Positions 33,336 to 42,948 of a stretch of 64,000 nt of DNA are shown piece by piece. The number at the start of each line of letters is the position of its first letter. The first letter of the stretch is position 1. Made by a program: the position numbers and the translations under genes. Below the pieces are notes generated by a model. The model was given only the letters and a program-made list of their open reading frames with translations, did not search any database and was not told the DNA's origin. Source of the DNA: Planomonospora parontospora. Lineage in GTDB: Bacteria; Actinomycetota; Actinomycetes; Streptosporangiales; Streptosporangiaceae. Location: NCBI GenBank assembly GCA_014647935.1, contig BMQD01000001.1, positions 62,001-126,000 on the forward strand, given 5' to 3'.

Positions 33336-34175
33336 TCAGCCCGGGTGGCCGAGGCGGTGGCCGATGTCCGCGGCACCGGCGACCAGGACGGGCGCGAGCT
33401 CGTGCAGGCGGTCCCCGCTGAACCGGTACGCCGGGCCGGAGGCGCTGACGGCGGCGACGACCTCGCCCTCGTAGGACCGGACGGGCGCGGCTATCGCGTT
33501 CAGCCCGATCTCGTACTCCTCGACGGTGACCGCGTAACCGCGTTCGCGCACCTCGCCGAGCTGCGCGTCGAGCGCGGCGGCCGAGGTGATCGTGTGCGGC
33601 GTGTACGCGTCGAGGCCCGCGGCGGCCAGCAGGCGCGCCCGGTGCCGGTCGTCGAGGTGGGCCAGGAGGACCTTCCCGCTCGACGTGGCGTGCAGCGGGG
33701 TGAGCTGCCCGACCCAGTTGTGCGCGGTGACCGCGGCGGGCCCGCGCACCTGGTCGAGGTTGACCGCGTAGTGGGAGCGGGCGACCGCGAGGTTGACGGT
33801 CTCGCCCAGCTCCTGCGCCAGGCGGCGGCAGACCGGGCGGCCCTGCTGGACCAGGTCGAGCCGGGCCGCGACGCCGCCGGCGAGCCGTACGACGCCGAAC
33901 CCGAGACGGTACTTCCCGCGGTCCTCGGCCTGCTCGACCAGGCCGCGCGACTCGAGTGCGCCGAGCAGGCGGAAGGCGGTGGACCGGTGCACCCCGATCT
34001 CCGCGGCGAGCTCGCTCACGCCCGCCTCACCGCGCCGGGAGAGGATCTCCAGGATGCCGATGGCCCGGTCGACCGACTGCACCCCGCCGCCCCCGGTCCC
34101 GCCACCGCCCCCGGTCCCGCCGTCGTCCACCGAGTCGTCCACCGAGTCGTCCGCCGAGCCGCCCGCAACGTCCAC
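33336..34175 (-). CDS. IclR-family regulator of methylamine cluster
   Basis: The 279-residue protein has an IclR winged helix (about 33-95; SVDRAIGILEILSRRGEAGV, VHRSTAFRLLGALESRG) and an effector domain (about 110-270; TPLHATSSGKVLLAHL, EIGLNAIAAPV). The first 30 residues are low complexity, with a 12-base repeat encoding DDSV units and then Gly/Thr runs. It is divergent from the dimethylglycine dehydrogenase-like gene and convergent with the Rieske gene, so it is the obvious local regulator, responding perhaps to betaine or dimethylglycine. Confidence 0.9.
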   Translation of the reverse strand: MDVAGGSADDSVDDSVDDGGTGGGGGTGGGGVQSVDRAIGILEILSRRGEAGVSELAAEIGVHRSTAFRLLGALESRGLVEQAEDRGKYRLGFGVVRLAGGVAARLDLVQQGRPVCRRLAQELGETVNLAVARSHYAVNLDQVRGPAAVTAHNWVGQLTPLHATSSGKVLLAHLDDRHRARLLAAAGLDAYTPHTITSAAALDAQLGEVRERGYAVTVEEYEIGLNAIAAPVRSYEGEVVAAVSASGPAYRFSGDRLHELAPVLVAGAADIGHRLGHPG

Positions 34176-34321
34176 AACCGCGCACTGTAGTACGGCTCCG
34201 CGCCCGGGACCCTTGACGGTCCGATCGGCAGAGGTGATTCTGTTTCTCGATGAGCATCCCGGTGCGTCATGCGCAACGGATCATCCAGCGGGCCGGAAGG
34301 CGGCGCTGACCGGAGGTGTGC

Positions 34322-36754
34322 GTGGCACGCATCGTCATCATCGGCGCCGGAGTGGTCGGAGCCGCCCTCGCCGACGAGCTCTCCGCCAGAGGCCGGAGCC
34401 GGTCCCCGGGCGACTCCGTCACCGTCGTCGACCAGGGACCGGTCCCGGCGACCGGCGGCTCCTCCTCCCACGCCCCCGGCCTGGTCTTCCAGACGAACCC
34501 GTCGAAGACCATGACCGAACTGGCCCGCTACACGGCCGGGAAGCTGACGGCGCTCGGCTGCTTCCTGCCGGTGGGCGGCCTGGAGGTGGCCACCACGCCC
34601 GAACGCCTCGCCGAGCTGCACCGCCGCCGGGGCTGGGCGGTCTCGTGGGGGCTCGACGCCCGCGTGCTGGCGCCCGCCGAATGCGTGGCGCTGCACCCGC
34701 TGCTCGACCCGGCCCGCGTGCTCGGCGGGCTGCACGTCCCCTCCGACGGGGTGGCGCAGGCCGTACGCGCGGTCGGGGTCCAGCTCGCGCGCGCCCGGGA
34801 GCGGGGGGTGCGCGTGCTGGACCGGCACGAGGTGCTCGACGTGCGGGTGCGGGGCGGCAGGGTGAGCGCCGTCGTCACCGACCGGGGGGACGTCCCCGCC
34901 GACGTCGTCGTGTGCTGCGCCGGGATCTGGGGGCCGAAGGTCGCGCGGATGGCCGGGATGGAGCTGCCGCTGACCCCGCTGGCGCACCAGCTCGCCTGGA
35001 CCGGCCCGGTGCCCGCGCTCGCGGGCCAGGCGCGGGAGTGCGTCCGGCCGATCCTGCGCCACCAGGACGCCGACCTCTACTACCGCGACCGGTTCGACCG
35101 GCTCGGCGTCGGCTTCTACGGCCACCGCCCGATGCCGGTGGACCCCGGCGACATCCTCCCGTTCGGTGAGGCCCCGGTGATGCCGTCGGTCCTGGAGTTC
35201 ACCCCGGAGGACTTCGCCCCGGCCTGGGAGGAGACGCGGTCGCTGCTGCCCGCGACGCGCGAGGCGGAGATCGCGGAGGGCGTGAACGGCCTGTTCTCCT
35301 TCACGACGGACAACCTGCCGCTGCTGGGGGAGTCGCCCGAGGTCGCGGGCTTCTGGGTGGCCGAGGCCGTCTGGGTCACCCACTCGGCGGGCGTCGCCAG
35401 GGCGGTGGCGGAGTGGCTGACCGACGGCCACTGCTCCTCGTTCGACCTGCACGAGTGCGACGTGAACAGGTTCGAGGCGCACCAGCTCGCTCCGGAGTAC
35501 GTCCGCACCCGGAGCTGCCGGAACTTCGTCGAGGTCTACGACATCGTCCACCCGCGCCAGCCGCCGGAGGACCTCCGGCCGCTGCGCGTCAGCCCGTTCC
35601 ACGCCCGGCAGCGCGAGCTCGGCGCGCACTTCCTGGAGGCGGCGGGCTGGGAGCGGCCCCAGTGGTACGACGCGAACGCCCCGCTGCTGGACGGCAGGGA
35701 GATCCACCGGCCGGGGGAGTGGGCGGCGCGCCACTGGTCGCCGATCGTCGGGGCGGAGGCCCGGGCGTCCCGCGAGTCGGTCGCGCTCTACGACATGACC
35801 CCGCTCAAGCGGATCGAGGTGAGCGGGCCCGGGGCCGCCGCCTTCCTGCGGCGCACGTCCACCGGCGACATCGGCAGGCCGGTCGGCGCGGTGACCTACT
35901 GCCTGCTGCTCGGCGAGGACGGCGGCATCCGCGGCGACATCACGGTCGCCAGGCTCGGCCCCGACCTCTTCCAGATCGGCGCGAACGGCGAGCTCGACCT
36001 CGACCGGCTGCGCCGGCACCTGCCCGCCGACGGCTCGGTGACCGTGCGCGACGTCACCGCGGGCACCTGCTGCGTCGGCGTCTGGGGGCCGCGCGCCCGC
36101 GACCTGGTGGCCCCGCTGGCGGGTCCCGCCTTCGACCGCGGCGGCTTCGGTTACTTCCGCGCCGCCCGCGGCTTCGTCGGCGCGGTCCCGGTCACCGCGC
36201 TCCGGCTCTCCTACATCGGGGAGCTCGGCTGGGAGCTCTACACCACGGCGGACCTGGGCGCCAAGCTGTGGGACACGCTCTGGGAGGCCGGGCGGCCGTA
36301 CGGGATCGTCGCGGGCGGGCGGGGCGCGTTCGACAGCCTCCGGCTGGAGAAGGGCTACCGGTCGTTCGGCACGGACATGACCTTCGAGCACGACCCGTAC
36401 GAGGCGGGCCTCGGCTTCGCCGTCCGGGAGGGCGGGGACGACTTCGTCGGGCGGGCGGCGCTGGAGGAGCGGCGGCGGGCCGTACGGCGCAGGCTCACCT
36501 GCCTGGTGACCGACGGGCCGGACGCGGTGGTGATGGGCGGGGAGCCCGTCCACGACGGGGACCGGCCGGTCGGATACGTCACCAGTGCCGCGTACGGCCA
36601 CACGATCGGCAGGGGCATCGCCTACGCCTGGCTGCCCGCGGAGCTGGCCGTCCCCGGGCGGGAGATCGGGATCGGCTACTTCGACCGGCGCGTCCCCGCG
36701 GTGGTGGCGGACGAGCCGCTCTTCGACCCGGCGATGGAACGGCTGCGCGGGTGA
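34322..36754 (+). CDS. Dimethylglycine dehydrogenase-like FAD/GcvT protein
   Basis: The 810-residue two-domain flavoprotein has an FAD-binding DAO domain (1-390; [16 protein letters not shown], then [14 protein letters not shown] with the histidine used for covalent FAD in dimethylglycine oxidase) and a GcvT/folate-binding domain (about 430-810; [42 protein letters not shown]). It oxidatively removes a methyl group from dimethylglycine to give sarcosine and passes the C1 unit to tetrahydrofolate. I chose GTG 34322 because CGGAGG is positioned just upstream; GTG 34316 lies in the ribosome site itself. It is followed by soxB after 25 bases. Confidence 0.87.
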   Translation: MARIVIIGAGVVGAALADELSARGRSRSPGDSVTVVDQGPVPATGGSSSHAPGLVFQTNPSKTMTELARYTAGKLTALGCFLPVGGLEVATTPERLAELHRRRGWAVSWGLDARVLAPAECVALHPLLDPARVLGGLHVPSDGVAQAVRAVGVQLARARERGVRVLDRHEVLDVRVRGGRVSAVVTDRGDVPADVVVCCAGIWGPKVARMAGMELPLTPLAHQLAWTGPVPALAGQARECVRPILRHQDADLYYRDRFDRLGVGFYGHRPMPVDPGDILPFGEAPVMPSVLEFTPEDFAPAWEETRSLLPATREAEIAEGVNGLFSFTTDNLPLLGESPEVAGFWVAEAVWVTHSAGVARAVAEWLTDGHCSSFDLHECDVNRFEAHQLAPEYVRTRSCRNFVEVYDIVHPRQPPEDLRPLRVSPFHARQRELGAHFLEAAGWERPQWYDANAPLLDGREIHRPGEWAARHWSPIVGAEARASRESVALYDMTPLKRIEVSGPGAAAFLRRTSTGDIGRPVGAVTYCLLLGEDGGIRGDITVARLGPDLFQIGANGELDLDRLRRHLPADGSVTVRDVTAGTCCVGVWGPRARDLVAPLAGPAFDRGGFGYFRAARGFVGAVPVTALRLSYIGELGWELYTTADLGAKLWDTLWEAGRPYGIVAGGRGAFDSLRLEKGYRSFGTDMTFEHDPYEAGLGFAVREGGDDFVGRAALEERRRAVRRRLTCLVTDGPDAVVMGGEPVHDGDRPVGYVTSAAYGHTIGRGIAYAWLPAELAVPGREIGIGYFDRRVPAVVADEPLFDPAMERLRG

Positions 36755-36779
36755 GGCGCGGGTGAGAGGGGAGCACGCG

Positions 36780-37994
36780 GTGGACGACCTGCCGGACCCT
36801 CCCGGCGTGCTGTGGCGCGCTCCGGAGCCCCGCCGCTCGTACGACGTGGTGATCGTGGGAGCGGGCGGCCACGGCCTGGCGACGGCGTACTACCTGGCGA
36901 GGAACCACGGGATCACGGACGTCGCCGTCCTGGAGCGGGGGTGGCTCGCGGGCGGCAACATGGCCAGGAACACCGCGATCATCAGGTCCAACTACCTGTG
37001 GGACGAGAGCGCGGGCATCTACGAGCACGCGCTGAAGCTCTGGGAGGGGCTGGAGGAGGAGCTCGGCCACCCGCTGCTCTTCAGCCAGCGGGGCGTGCTC
37101 AACCTGGCGCACAGCCTCCAGGACGTGCGGGACGGCGTGCGCCGCGTCAACGCCAACCGGCTCAACGGCGTGGACGCCGAGTGGCTCGGCCCGGAGGAGG
37201 TCGGGGAGGTCTGCCCGATCGTCGACGTCTCACCGGACGTGCGCCATCCGGTGCTCGGGGCGACCTACCAGCCGCGCGCGGGCATCGCCAAGCACGACCA
37301 CGTCGCCTGGGGGTTCGCCAGGGCGGCCGCGGAGCTGGGCGTCCACCTGGTCGAGCACTGCGAGGTCACCGGGATCGAGGTCGCGGGCGGGCGGGCCCGG
37401 GCCGTGCTGACGGCCGGGGGCCGCATCGCGGCCGGGACCGTCGCGCTCTGCGCGGCGGGGCGCACGTCCGTCGTCGCGGGCACGGCAGGCGTGGAGCTGC
37501 CGCTGCAGAGCCACACGCTCCAGGCGCTGGTGTCGGAGCTGCTCGAACCCGTGCATCCGACGGTCGTCATGTCCAACGCCGTGCACGTCTACGTCAGCCA
37601 GGCGCACAAGGGGGAGCTGGTCATGGGCGCGGGCATCGACGCGGCCAACTCCTACCGGCAGCGCGGCGCGTTCCACGTCGTCGAGCGGCAGATGGCGGCG
37701 GCGCTGGAGCTCTTCCCCGTCTTCGCCCGCGCGCACGTCCTGCGGACCTGGGCCGGCGTGGTCGACGTCAGCCCGGACGCCTCGCCGATCATCGGCCGCA
37801 CCCCGGTCGACGGGCTGCTGGTCAACTGCGGCTGGGGGACCGGCGGGTTCAAGGCGACCCCGGGGGTGGGCTGGTGCTTCGCCCACACGATCGCGCACGG
37901 GGAGCCGCACCCGCTGGCCGCCCCCTTCTCGCTCGACCGCTTCACCACCGGTGCGCTCGTCGACGAGCACGGCGCGGCGGCGGTGGCGCACTAG
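36780..37994 (+). CDS. soxB: Sarcosine oxidase beta subunit
   Basis: The 404-residue protein starts at GTG 36780, with AGGGGAG six bases upstream. FAD-binding [18 protein letters not shown] (about 23-40), then [19 protein letters not shown] and a C-terminal [14 protein letters not shown] are hallmarks of the SoxB subunit, which carries covalent FMN and FAD and the sarcosine oxidation site. It follows the dimethylglycine dehydrogenase-like gene and precedes soxD, the order typical of soxBDAG operons. Confidence 0.93.
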   Translation: MDDLPDPPGVLWRAPEPRRSYDVVIVGAGGHGLATAYYLARNHGITDVAVLERGWLAGGNMARNTAIIRSNYLWDESAGIYEHALKLWEGLEEELGHPLLFSQRGVLNLAHSLQDVRDGVRRVNANRLNGVDAEWLGPEEVGEVCPIVDVSPDVRHPVLGATYQPRAGIAKHDHVAWGFARAAAELGVHLVEHCEVTGIEVAGGRARAVLTAGGRIAAGTVALCAAGRTSVVAGTAGVELPLQSHTLQALVSELLEPVHPTVVMSNAVHVYVSQAHKGELVMGAGIDAANSYRQRGAFHVVERQMAAALELFPVFARAHVLRTWAGVVDVSPDASPIIGRTPVDGLLVNCGWGTGGFKATPGVGWCFAHTIAHGEPHPLAAPFSLDRFTTGALVDEHGAAAVAH

Positions 37995-38044
37995 GCGGGG
38001 CCGGGCGCAGGAGCGGTCGCGAGGTCGTGGACGGGACGTGCACA

Positions 38045-38091
38045 GACGCGGACGGAGGACAGGACGCGGACGGAGGACAGGACGCGGACGG
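38045..38091. repeat. 18-bp tandem repeat between soxB and soxD
   Basis: GACGCGGACGGAGGACAG is repeated 2.6 times (38045-38062, 38063-38080 and a partial third copy). It lies in the 144-base gap that separates genes otherwise tightly spaced in such operons. Confidence 0.85.
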
Positions 38092-38138
38092 GACCGGCCG
38101 CGTGGCCGGGCGCAGGAGCGGAGAGGAGTACCGGGCGG

Positions 38139-38417
38139 ATGCTGCTGATCCCCTGCCCGTGGTGCGGGCCGCGGGACGAGACCGAGTTCCACTACGGCGG
38201 GCAGGCGCACGTGGCCTACCCCGCCGATCCGGGCGCGCTCACCGACGAGGAGTGGGCGCGCTACCTGTTCTTCCGCGACAACCCCGAAGGCGCCTTCGCC
38301 GAGCGGTGGAGTCACGCCGCCGGATGCCGCCGCTGGTTCAACGCCGTGCGGGACACCGCGACGAACCGGATCCACGCCGTCTACCGTCCCGGCGAGCCCC
38401 GGCCGGTGACGGGATGA
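38139..38417 (+). CDS. soxD: Sarcosine oxidase delta subunit
   Basis: The 92-residue zinc protein has Cys6, Cys9 (CPWCG), His59 and Cys63 (WSHAAGCRRWF), which match the four zinc ligands of structurally known heterotetrameric sarcosine oxidases. The family phrase ETEFHYGGQAHVAYP is present. It stabilises the complex. The GGAGAGGAG upstream is a little far but acceptable. The stop overlaps the soxA start (ATGA). Confidence 0.95.
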   Translation: MLLIPCPWCGPRDETEFHYGGQAHVAYPADPGALTDEEWARYLFFRDNPEGAFAERWSHAAGCRRWFNAVRDTATNRIHAVYRPGEPRPVTG

Positions 38418-41374
38418 CGCGGGCGGCGGCGGGCGGGCGGATCGACCGGAGCCGGGTGCTGCGCTTCAGGTTCGACGGCCGCGACCTCACCGGCCACCCC
38501 GGCGACACCCTGGCCTCCGCGCTGCTCGCGGCGGGGGTCCGGCGGGTGGCGACCAGCGTCAGGTTCGGCCGTCCCCGCGGGATCTTCTCCGCGGGCCCGG
38601 AGGAGCCGAACGCGATCGTCCAGATCGAGGAGCCGTTCCCCGAGCCGATGCTGACCGCCACCACGGTCGAGCTGTACGACGGGCTGGTGGCGCGCGGGCT
38701 GTCCGGCCGGGGACGGCTGGCGGACAGGCCGGATCCGGCCCGCTACGACGCGGTGCACGCCCACTGCGACGTCCTCGTCGTGGGCGCGGGACCGGCCGGG
38801 CTCTCCGCGGCCCGCGCCGCCGCGGCGGACGGCGCCCGCGTCATCGTCGCGGACGAGCAGCCGGAGCCGGGCGGCGTCCTGCTCGGCCTGCCCGGAGGGG
38901 TCCCTCCCGGCTCCCTCGCCCCGCCCGGCGCGGTCCCCTCCGGCTCTCTCGGTCTGTCCGGTGCGCTCCCGCTCGTTTCCGGTGAATCGGCCGGCCCACC
39001 CGGCGCGGAATGGGCCGCCGCGACGGCGGCGGAGCTCTCGCGCCTCCCGGAGGTGCGGGTCCTGCCCAGGACCACGGTCGTCGGGCACTACGACGGCAAC
39101 CACCTGGTGGCGGTGGAGCGGCGGACCGCCCATCTAGGCGCGGCGGCTCCGGCCTGGATGGCGCGGGAGCGGGTCTGGCGCATCCGGGCCCGCCGGGTCG
39201 TGCTGGCGACCGGTGCGCACGAGCGGCCGATCGCGTTCGCGGGCAACGACCTGCCCGGAGTGATGCTGGCCGGGGCGGCGCGTACCTACGCCAACCGCTA
39301 CGCGGTGCTCCCGGGCCGCCGGGCCGTGGTCTTCACGACCGATGACGCCGCCTACGCCGCCGCGCTCGACCTCGCCGGCGCGGGCGTGCGGATCCTCGCC
39401 GTCGCCGACGCCCGTCCCGGGCCGAACGGGCGATGGCGGGAGCGGGTGCGGGAACACGGCATCGAGGTGCTCGCCGGCGGGGTGGTGGCCGAGGCGAGGG
39501 GGACGGGCGAGGTCACCTCCGTCGTCACCGGTGACGGCAGGGAGTTCGAGGCCGACCTGCTGCTGGTCTCCGGCGGCTGGAACCCCGTCGTCCACCTGTT
39601 CTGCCAGGTGGGCGGCACGGTCAGGTTCGACGACGGGCTGCAGGCGTTCGTGCCGGACACGCCGCCCCCGGCCGTGGAGGTCGCCGGAGCCGCCCGCGGT
39701 CTCACGTCCCTGCACGACTGCCTCGCCGACGGCGCGGCGGCGGGGACCAGGGCGGCCGAGGCGCTCGGCGGAGGGGGGAGCCGGGCGGGTACGGGGCGGC
39801 CGGGGACGGGGAGGGACCGTCAGGCGGGCGGCGGGAGCCCGGAGCGCAGAGGCGGGGTCCGGCGGGCGGCGGACGGGGCCCCGCAGGCGAACGGCCACGC
39901 GCTGTGGCTGGTGCCCGCCGACGACTGCTCCACGCACTTCGTCGACCTGCAGCGCGACGTGACCGTGGCCGACATCCGGCGGGCGACCGGAGCCGGGCTG
40001 CGCTCGGTCGAGCACGTCAAGCGCCACACCACGGCGGGCACGGCCCACGACCAGGGCAAGACCTCGGGGACGCTCGTGCCGGCGATCGTCGCGGGCGAGC
40101 TGGGCGTCCACGTGCGGGAGGTGGGCGTCACCTCGTTCCGCCCGCCGTACACGCCGGTGTCGTTCGCCGCGCTCGCCGGCCGCGACCGGGGTGCGCTGCA
40201 CGACCCGGTACGGGTCACCCCGATGCACGGGTGGCACGTGGAGCGCGGCGCGGTCTTCGAGAACGCCGGGCAGTGGAAGCGGCCCCGCTACTACCCCCGC
40301 GAAGGCGAGGACATGGCGGCGGCGGTGCTGCGGGAGTGCCGCGCCGTGCGCGGGGGCGCCGGAGCGATGGACGTCTCCACCCTCGGCAAGATCGAGGTTC
40401 GGGGGCCGGACGCCGCCGGGTTCCTCGACAGGCTCTACACGAACCTGATGGGCACGCTGCGGCCCGGCTCGATCCGCTACGGCGTGATGTGCCGGGCCGA
40501 CGGGATGGTGTTCGACGACGGGACGGTGATCCGCCTGGCGGAGGACCGGTTCCTGGCGACCACGACCACGGGCAACGCCGCCGCGGTGCTCGACTGGATG
40601 GAGGAGTGGCTGCAGACCGAGTGGCCGTCGCTGCGGGTGTACTGCACGTCGGTCACCGAGCAGTGGGCCACCGTGGCGCTCGCCGGTCCCGCCGCGCGCG
40701 ACGTGCTGTCCGGCCTCGCCCCGCGGCTGGCCGCGGACGCGGCGGACTTCCCCTTCATGACCTGGCGGGACACCGAGGTGGCCGGGATGCCCGCCAGGGT
40801 GTGCAGGATCAGCTTCAGCGGCGAGCTGGCCTACGAGATCAACGTCGGCGCGTGGCACGGGCCCGCCCTCTGGAGCGCGGTCCTGGACACCGGCCGCGTC
40901 ACGCCGTACGGGACCGAGGCCATGCACGTGCTGCGCGCGGAGAAGGGGTACCCGATCATCGGGCAGGACACCGACGGCACCGTCACCCCGGCCGATCTGG
41001 GCATGGAGTGGATGATCTCGAAGAAGAAGGCCGATTTCGTCGGCAGGCGCTCGCTCACCCGGGCCGACACCGTACGGCGGGACCGCAGGCACCTGGTCGG
41101 CCTGCTGCCGGAGGACCCGGGTCTGCTGATCCCCGAAGGGACCCAGCTGGTGGAGCACGAGCGGCTGCCCGCCCCGCCCGTCAGGTCGCTCGGCCACGTC
41201 ACCTCCTCCTACCTCGGCGCCGGGCTCGGCCGTACCTTCGCGCTCGCGCTGGTGAGCGGCGGCCGGGACCGGATCGGCGACCGGATCTTCGCCGTCCTCG
41301 ACGGCGGGCAGGCGCCCGTCGCCGTCGCCTCCCCCGTGCTGTACGACCCGGAAGGGGCACGCCGCGATGGCTGA
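38414..41374 (+). CDS. soxA: Sarcosine oxidase alpha subunit
   Basis: The 986-residue protein starts at the ATG overlapping the soxD stop. It has an N-terminal ferredoxin-like domain (LRFRFDGRDLTGHPGDTLAS), an NAD-binding domain (VLVVGAGPAGLSAARAA about 118-134, ATGAHERPIAFAGNDLPGVM) and a C-terminal GcvT/THF domain (about 600-986; GKIEVRGPDAAGFLDRLYTN, ISFSGELAYEINV). It binds NAD and tetrahydrofolate and receives the formaldehyde produced at SoxB. Two low-complexity insertions stand out: a Pro/Gly/Ser/Leu-rich stretch (about 155-195) and a Gly/Arg-rich stretch (about 450-495). It overlaps soxG by eight bases. Confidence 0.93.
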   Translation: MTRAAAGGRIDRSRVLRFRFDGRDLTGHPGDTLASALLAAGVRRVATSVRFGRPRGIFSAGPEEPNAIVQIEEPFPEPMLTATTVELYDGLVARGLSGRGRLADRPDPARYDAVHAHCDVLVVGAGPAGLSAARAAAADGARVIVADEQPEPGGVLLGLPGGVPPGSLAPPGAVPSGSLGLSGALPLVSGESAGPPGAEWAAATAAELSRLPEVRVLPRTTVVGHYDGNHLVAVERRTAHLGAAAPAWMARERVWRIRARRVVLATGAHERPIAFAGNDLPGVMLAGAARTYANRYAVLPGRRAVVFTTDDAAYAAALDLAGAGVRILAVADARPGPNGRWRERVREHGIEVLAGGVVAEARGTGEVTSVVTGDGREFEADLLLVSGGWNPVVHLFCQVGGTVRFDDGLQAFVPDTPPPAVEVAGAARGLTSLHDCLADGAAAGTRAAEALGGGGSRAGTGRPGTGRDRQAGGGSPERRGGVRRAADGAPQANGHALWLVPADDCSTHFVDLQRDVTVADIRRATGAGLRSVEHVKRHTTAGTAHDQGKTSGTLVPAIVAGELGVHVREVGVTSFRPPYTPVSFAALAGRDRGALHDPVRVTPMHGWHVERGAVFENAGQWKRPRYYPREGEDMAAAVLRECRAVRGGAGAMDVSTLGKIEVRGPDAAGFLDRLYTNLMGTLRPGSIRYGVMCRADGMVFDDGTVIRLAEDRFLATTTTGNAAAVLDWMEEWLQTEWPSLRVYCTSVTEQWATVALAGPAARDVLSGLAPRLAADAADFPFMTWRDTEVAGMPARVCRISFSGELAYEINVGAWHGPALWSAVLDTGRVTPYGTEAMHVLRAEKGYPIIGQDTDGTVTPADLGMEWMISKKKADFVGRRSLTRADTVRRDRRHLVGLLPEDPGLLIPEGTQLVEHERLPAPPVRSLGHVTSSYLGAGLGRTFALALVSGGRDRIGDRIFAVLDGGQAPVAVASPVLYDPEGARRDG

Positions 41375-42137
41375 GGGCGCGCCGGAGACGGGGCCGGAGA
41401 CGGGGCCGGGAACGGTGGCGGGAGCCGGGAGGGCCGTCCGGCGCAGTCCGCTCGGCGGGTTCGCGCCGGTGGCGGGGGAGCGGGTCCGGATGGCGGAGAC
41501 GCCGTTCCTGGCCCAGGTCGACGTCCGGGCCGACCCGCTGGGCGAGGCCGCGGCCGGGCTCGCCGCGGCCCTGGGCACGCCGCTCCCGGTACGGCCCGGC
41601 ACGTACACGGGTCCCGTGACCGGTTACCCGCCCTGCTCGGTGTTCTGGCTGGGACCGGACAAGTGGCTGGTCGTCGGGGCGGAGGGCGGCACACCGCAGG
41701 AGGGCGGGCCGCCGGGAGGGGGTGCGGCGGCCGGGGGGAGCGGGCCGCCGGGAGGGAGCGGGACCCTGGGAGGGGGTGCCGCGGCCGGGGGGAGCGGGCC
41801 GTCCGGAGGGAGCGGGGCCCCGGGGGAGAGCGGGCTCGCCGCCCGGCTGCGGGCGGCCGCGGGCGACGGGCACGCCGCGGTCACCGACGTGTCCGCGCAG
41901 CGCACGGTGATCCGCCTGGCCGGACCGGCCGCCCGCGACGTGCTGGCCCACGGCTGCCCGCTCGACCTGCATCCCCGCGTCTTCGGGCCCGGGACGTGCG
42001 CCCGGAGCACGCTGGCCAGGGCCGATGTCCTGCTCGCCGCGGGGGAGGACGAGGAGTTCCAGATCTTCGTCCGGTCGTCGTTCGCCGCCTACCTGTGGGC
42101 CTGGCTGCTCGACGCGGCGACGGAGTACCTGCGCTGA
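41367..42137 (+). CDS. soxG: Sarcosine oxidase gamma subunit with Gly-rich insertion
   Basis: The 256-residue protein recognised as SoxG has FLAQVDVRADP, FWLGPDKWLVVG, VTDVSAQRTVIRLAGPAARDVLAHGCPLDLHP given here only by its ends (about 171-202), and the C-terminal SSFAAYLWAWLLDA. The gamma subunit closes the heterotetramer. Residues about 106-155 are a Gly/Ser/Ala-rich insertion made of two 18-residue repeats, which makes the protein some 50 residues longer than usual. It is the last gene of the operon and converges with the macro-domain gene after 29 bases. Confidence 0.88.
   Translation: MAEGAPETGPETGPGTVAGAGRAVRRSPLGGFAPVAGERVRMAETPFLAQVDVRADPLGEAAAGLAAALGTPLPVRPGTYTGPVTGYPPCSVFWLGPDKWLVVGAEGGTPQEGGPPGGGAAAGGSGPPGGSGTLGGGAAAGGSGPSGGSGAPGESGLAARLRAAAGDGHAAVTDVSAQRTVIRLAGPAARDVLAHGCPLDLHPRVFGPGTCARSTLARADVLLAAGEDEEFQIFVRSSFAAYLWAWLLDAATEYLR
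41715..41822. repeat. Two 54-bp tandem repeats inside soxG
   Basis: Units 41715-41768 and 41769-41822 are about 90 percent identical and encode GGGAAAGGSGPPGGSGTL-type blocks. The repeat length keeps the frame. Confidence 0.85.
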
Positions 42138-42166
42138 GGGGCCGCGGGAGCGGTTCAGGGAAGGGG

Positions 42167-42697
42167 TCAGGAGGCGCCGGCGGGCCCGGTGCCGGCCAGG
42201 GCGTTTTCGAAGGCGGTGTACGCGTCCGGGGAGAACAGCACGAACCGCACGTCCGCCACCCGGGCCGGGGTGGCGCGCACGGTGCCGATCGCGATGCGGG
42301 CGGCGTCGTCCATCGGCCAGCCGTAGACCCCGGCGGAGACCGCGGGGAACGCGATGCTCGCCGCCCCCAGCTCGTCGGCGACCCTGAGCGACTCGCGGTA
42401 GCAGGAGGCGAGCAGCTCCGAGCGGTCCTCCTCGGCGGAGTGGACGGGACCGACGGTGTGGACGATCCAGCGGGCGGGGAGCTCCCCGGCCGTGGTCGCC
42501 ACGGCCTGGCCGGTCGGCAGCCCTCCGCCGTAGTGCGAGGCGCGCAGTCTCCGGCACTCCGCGAGGATCGCCGGCCCTCCGCGCCGGTGGATCGCCCCGT
42601 CGACCCCGCCGCCGCCCAGCAGCGAGGAGTTGGCGGCGTTGACGACGACGTCGGCGTCCTGCTCGGTGATGTCCCCCTGGACCAGCGTGATCCGCAT
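42167..42697 (-). CDS. Macro-domain ADP-ribose hydrolase/binder
   Basis: The 176-residue protein starts at ATG 42697. ITLVQGDITEQDADVVVNAA, NSSLLGGGGVDGAIHRRGG, and IAFPAVSAGVYGWP are the three canonical macro-domain blocks of the MacroD/YmdB type, which deacetylate O-acetyl-ADP-ribose or remove mono-ADP-ribose. It is monocistronic. A role in the neighbouring clusters is not suggested by the sequence. Confidence 0.93.
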   Translation of the reverse strand: MRITLVQGDITEQDADVVVNAANSSLLGGGGVDGAIHRRGGPAILAECRRLRASHYGGGLPTGQAVATTAGELPARWIVHTVGPVHSAEEDRSELLASCYRESLRVADELGAASIAFPAVSAGVYGWPMDDAARIAIGTVRATPARVADVRFVLFSPDAYTAFENALAGTGPAGAS

Positions 42698-42717
42698 GGG
42701 AACGAGTCTGCCAGCGG

Positions 42718-42811
42718 ACCGCGCATCGCGCGCCGTCCGGCGGCCGGGAAAGGGGACCGCCTGGAAGCACGCCCGCTGCGGCACCGCGCATGGCGCGCCG
42801 TCCGGCGGCCG
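42718..42811. repeat. 29-bp direct repeat in macro/SBP intergenic region
   Basis: Two copies, 42718-42746 and 42783-42811, differ at a single base and are 65 bases apart. They lie in the 250-base divergent region. The core is palindrome-rich (GCGCGCC, CCGGCGG), so it could be a binding site or a duplication scar. Confidence 0.7.
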
Positions 42812-42948
42812 TGAGGCCCGCCACCGGGTTTCGTTCAGCTCCCGATCCGGGACGCCGATCTGATGACGAGAGCGGCGGTCGCCGTTCCCCGCCGCCGGAG
42901 GACGCCTCCGGCGGGCGGACTCCCCGAACGACCTGCTGGAGGACGAGG

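Noticed and set aside
41715-41822. The 54-bp repeats considered as CRISPR or VNTR locus
   Set aside because: They are adjacent without spacers, lie in frame inside soxG and encode a Gly-rich loop.
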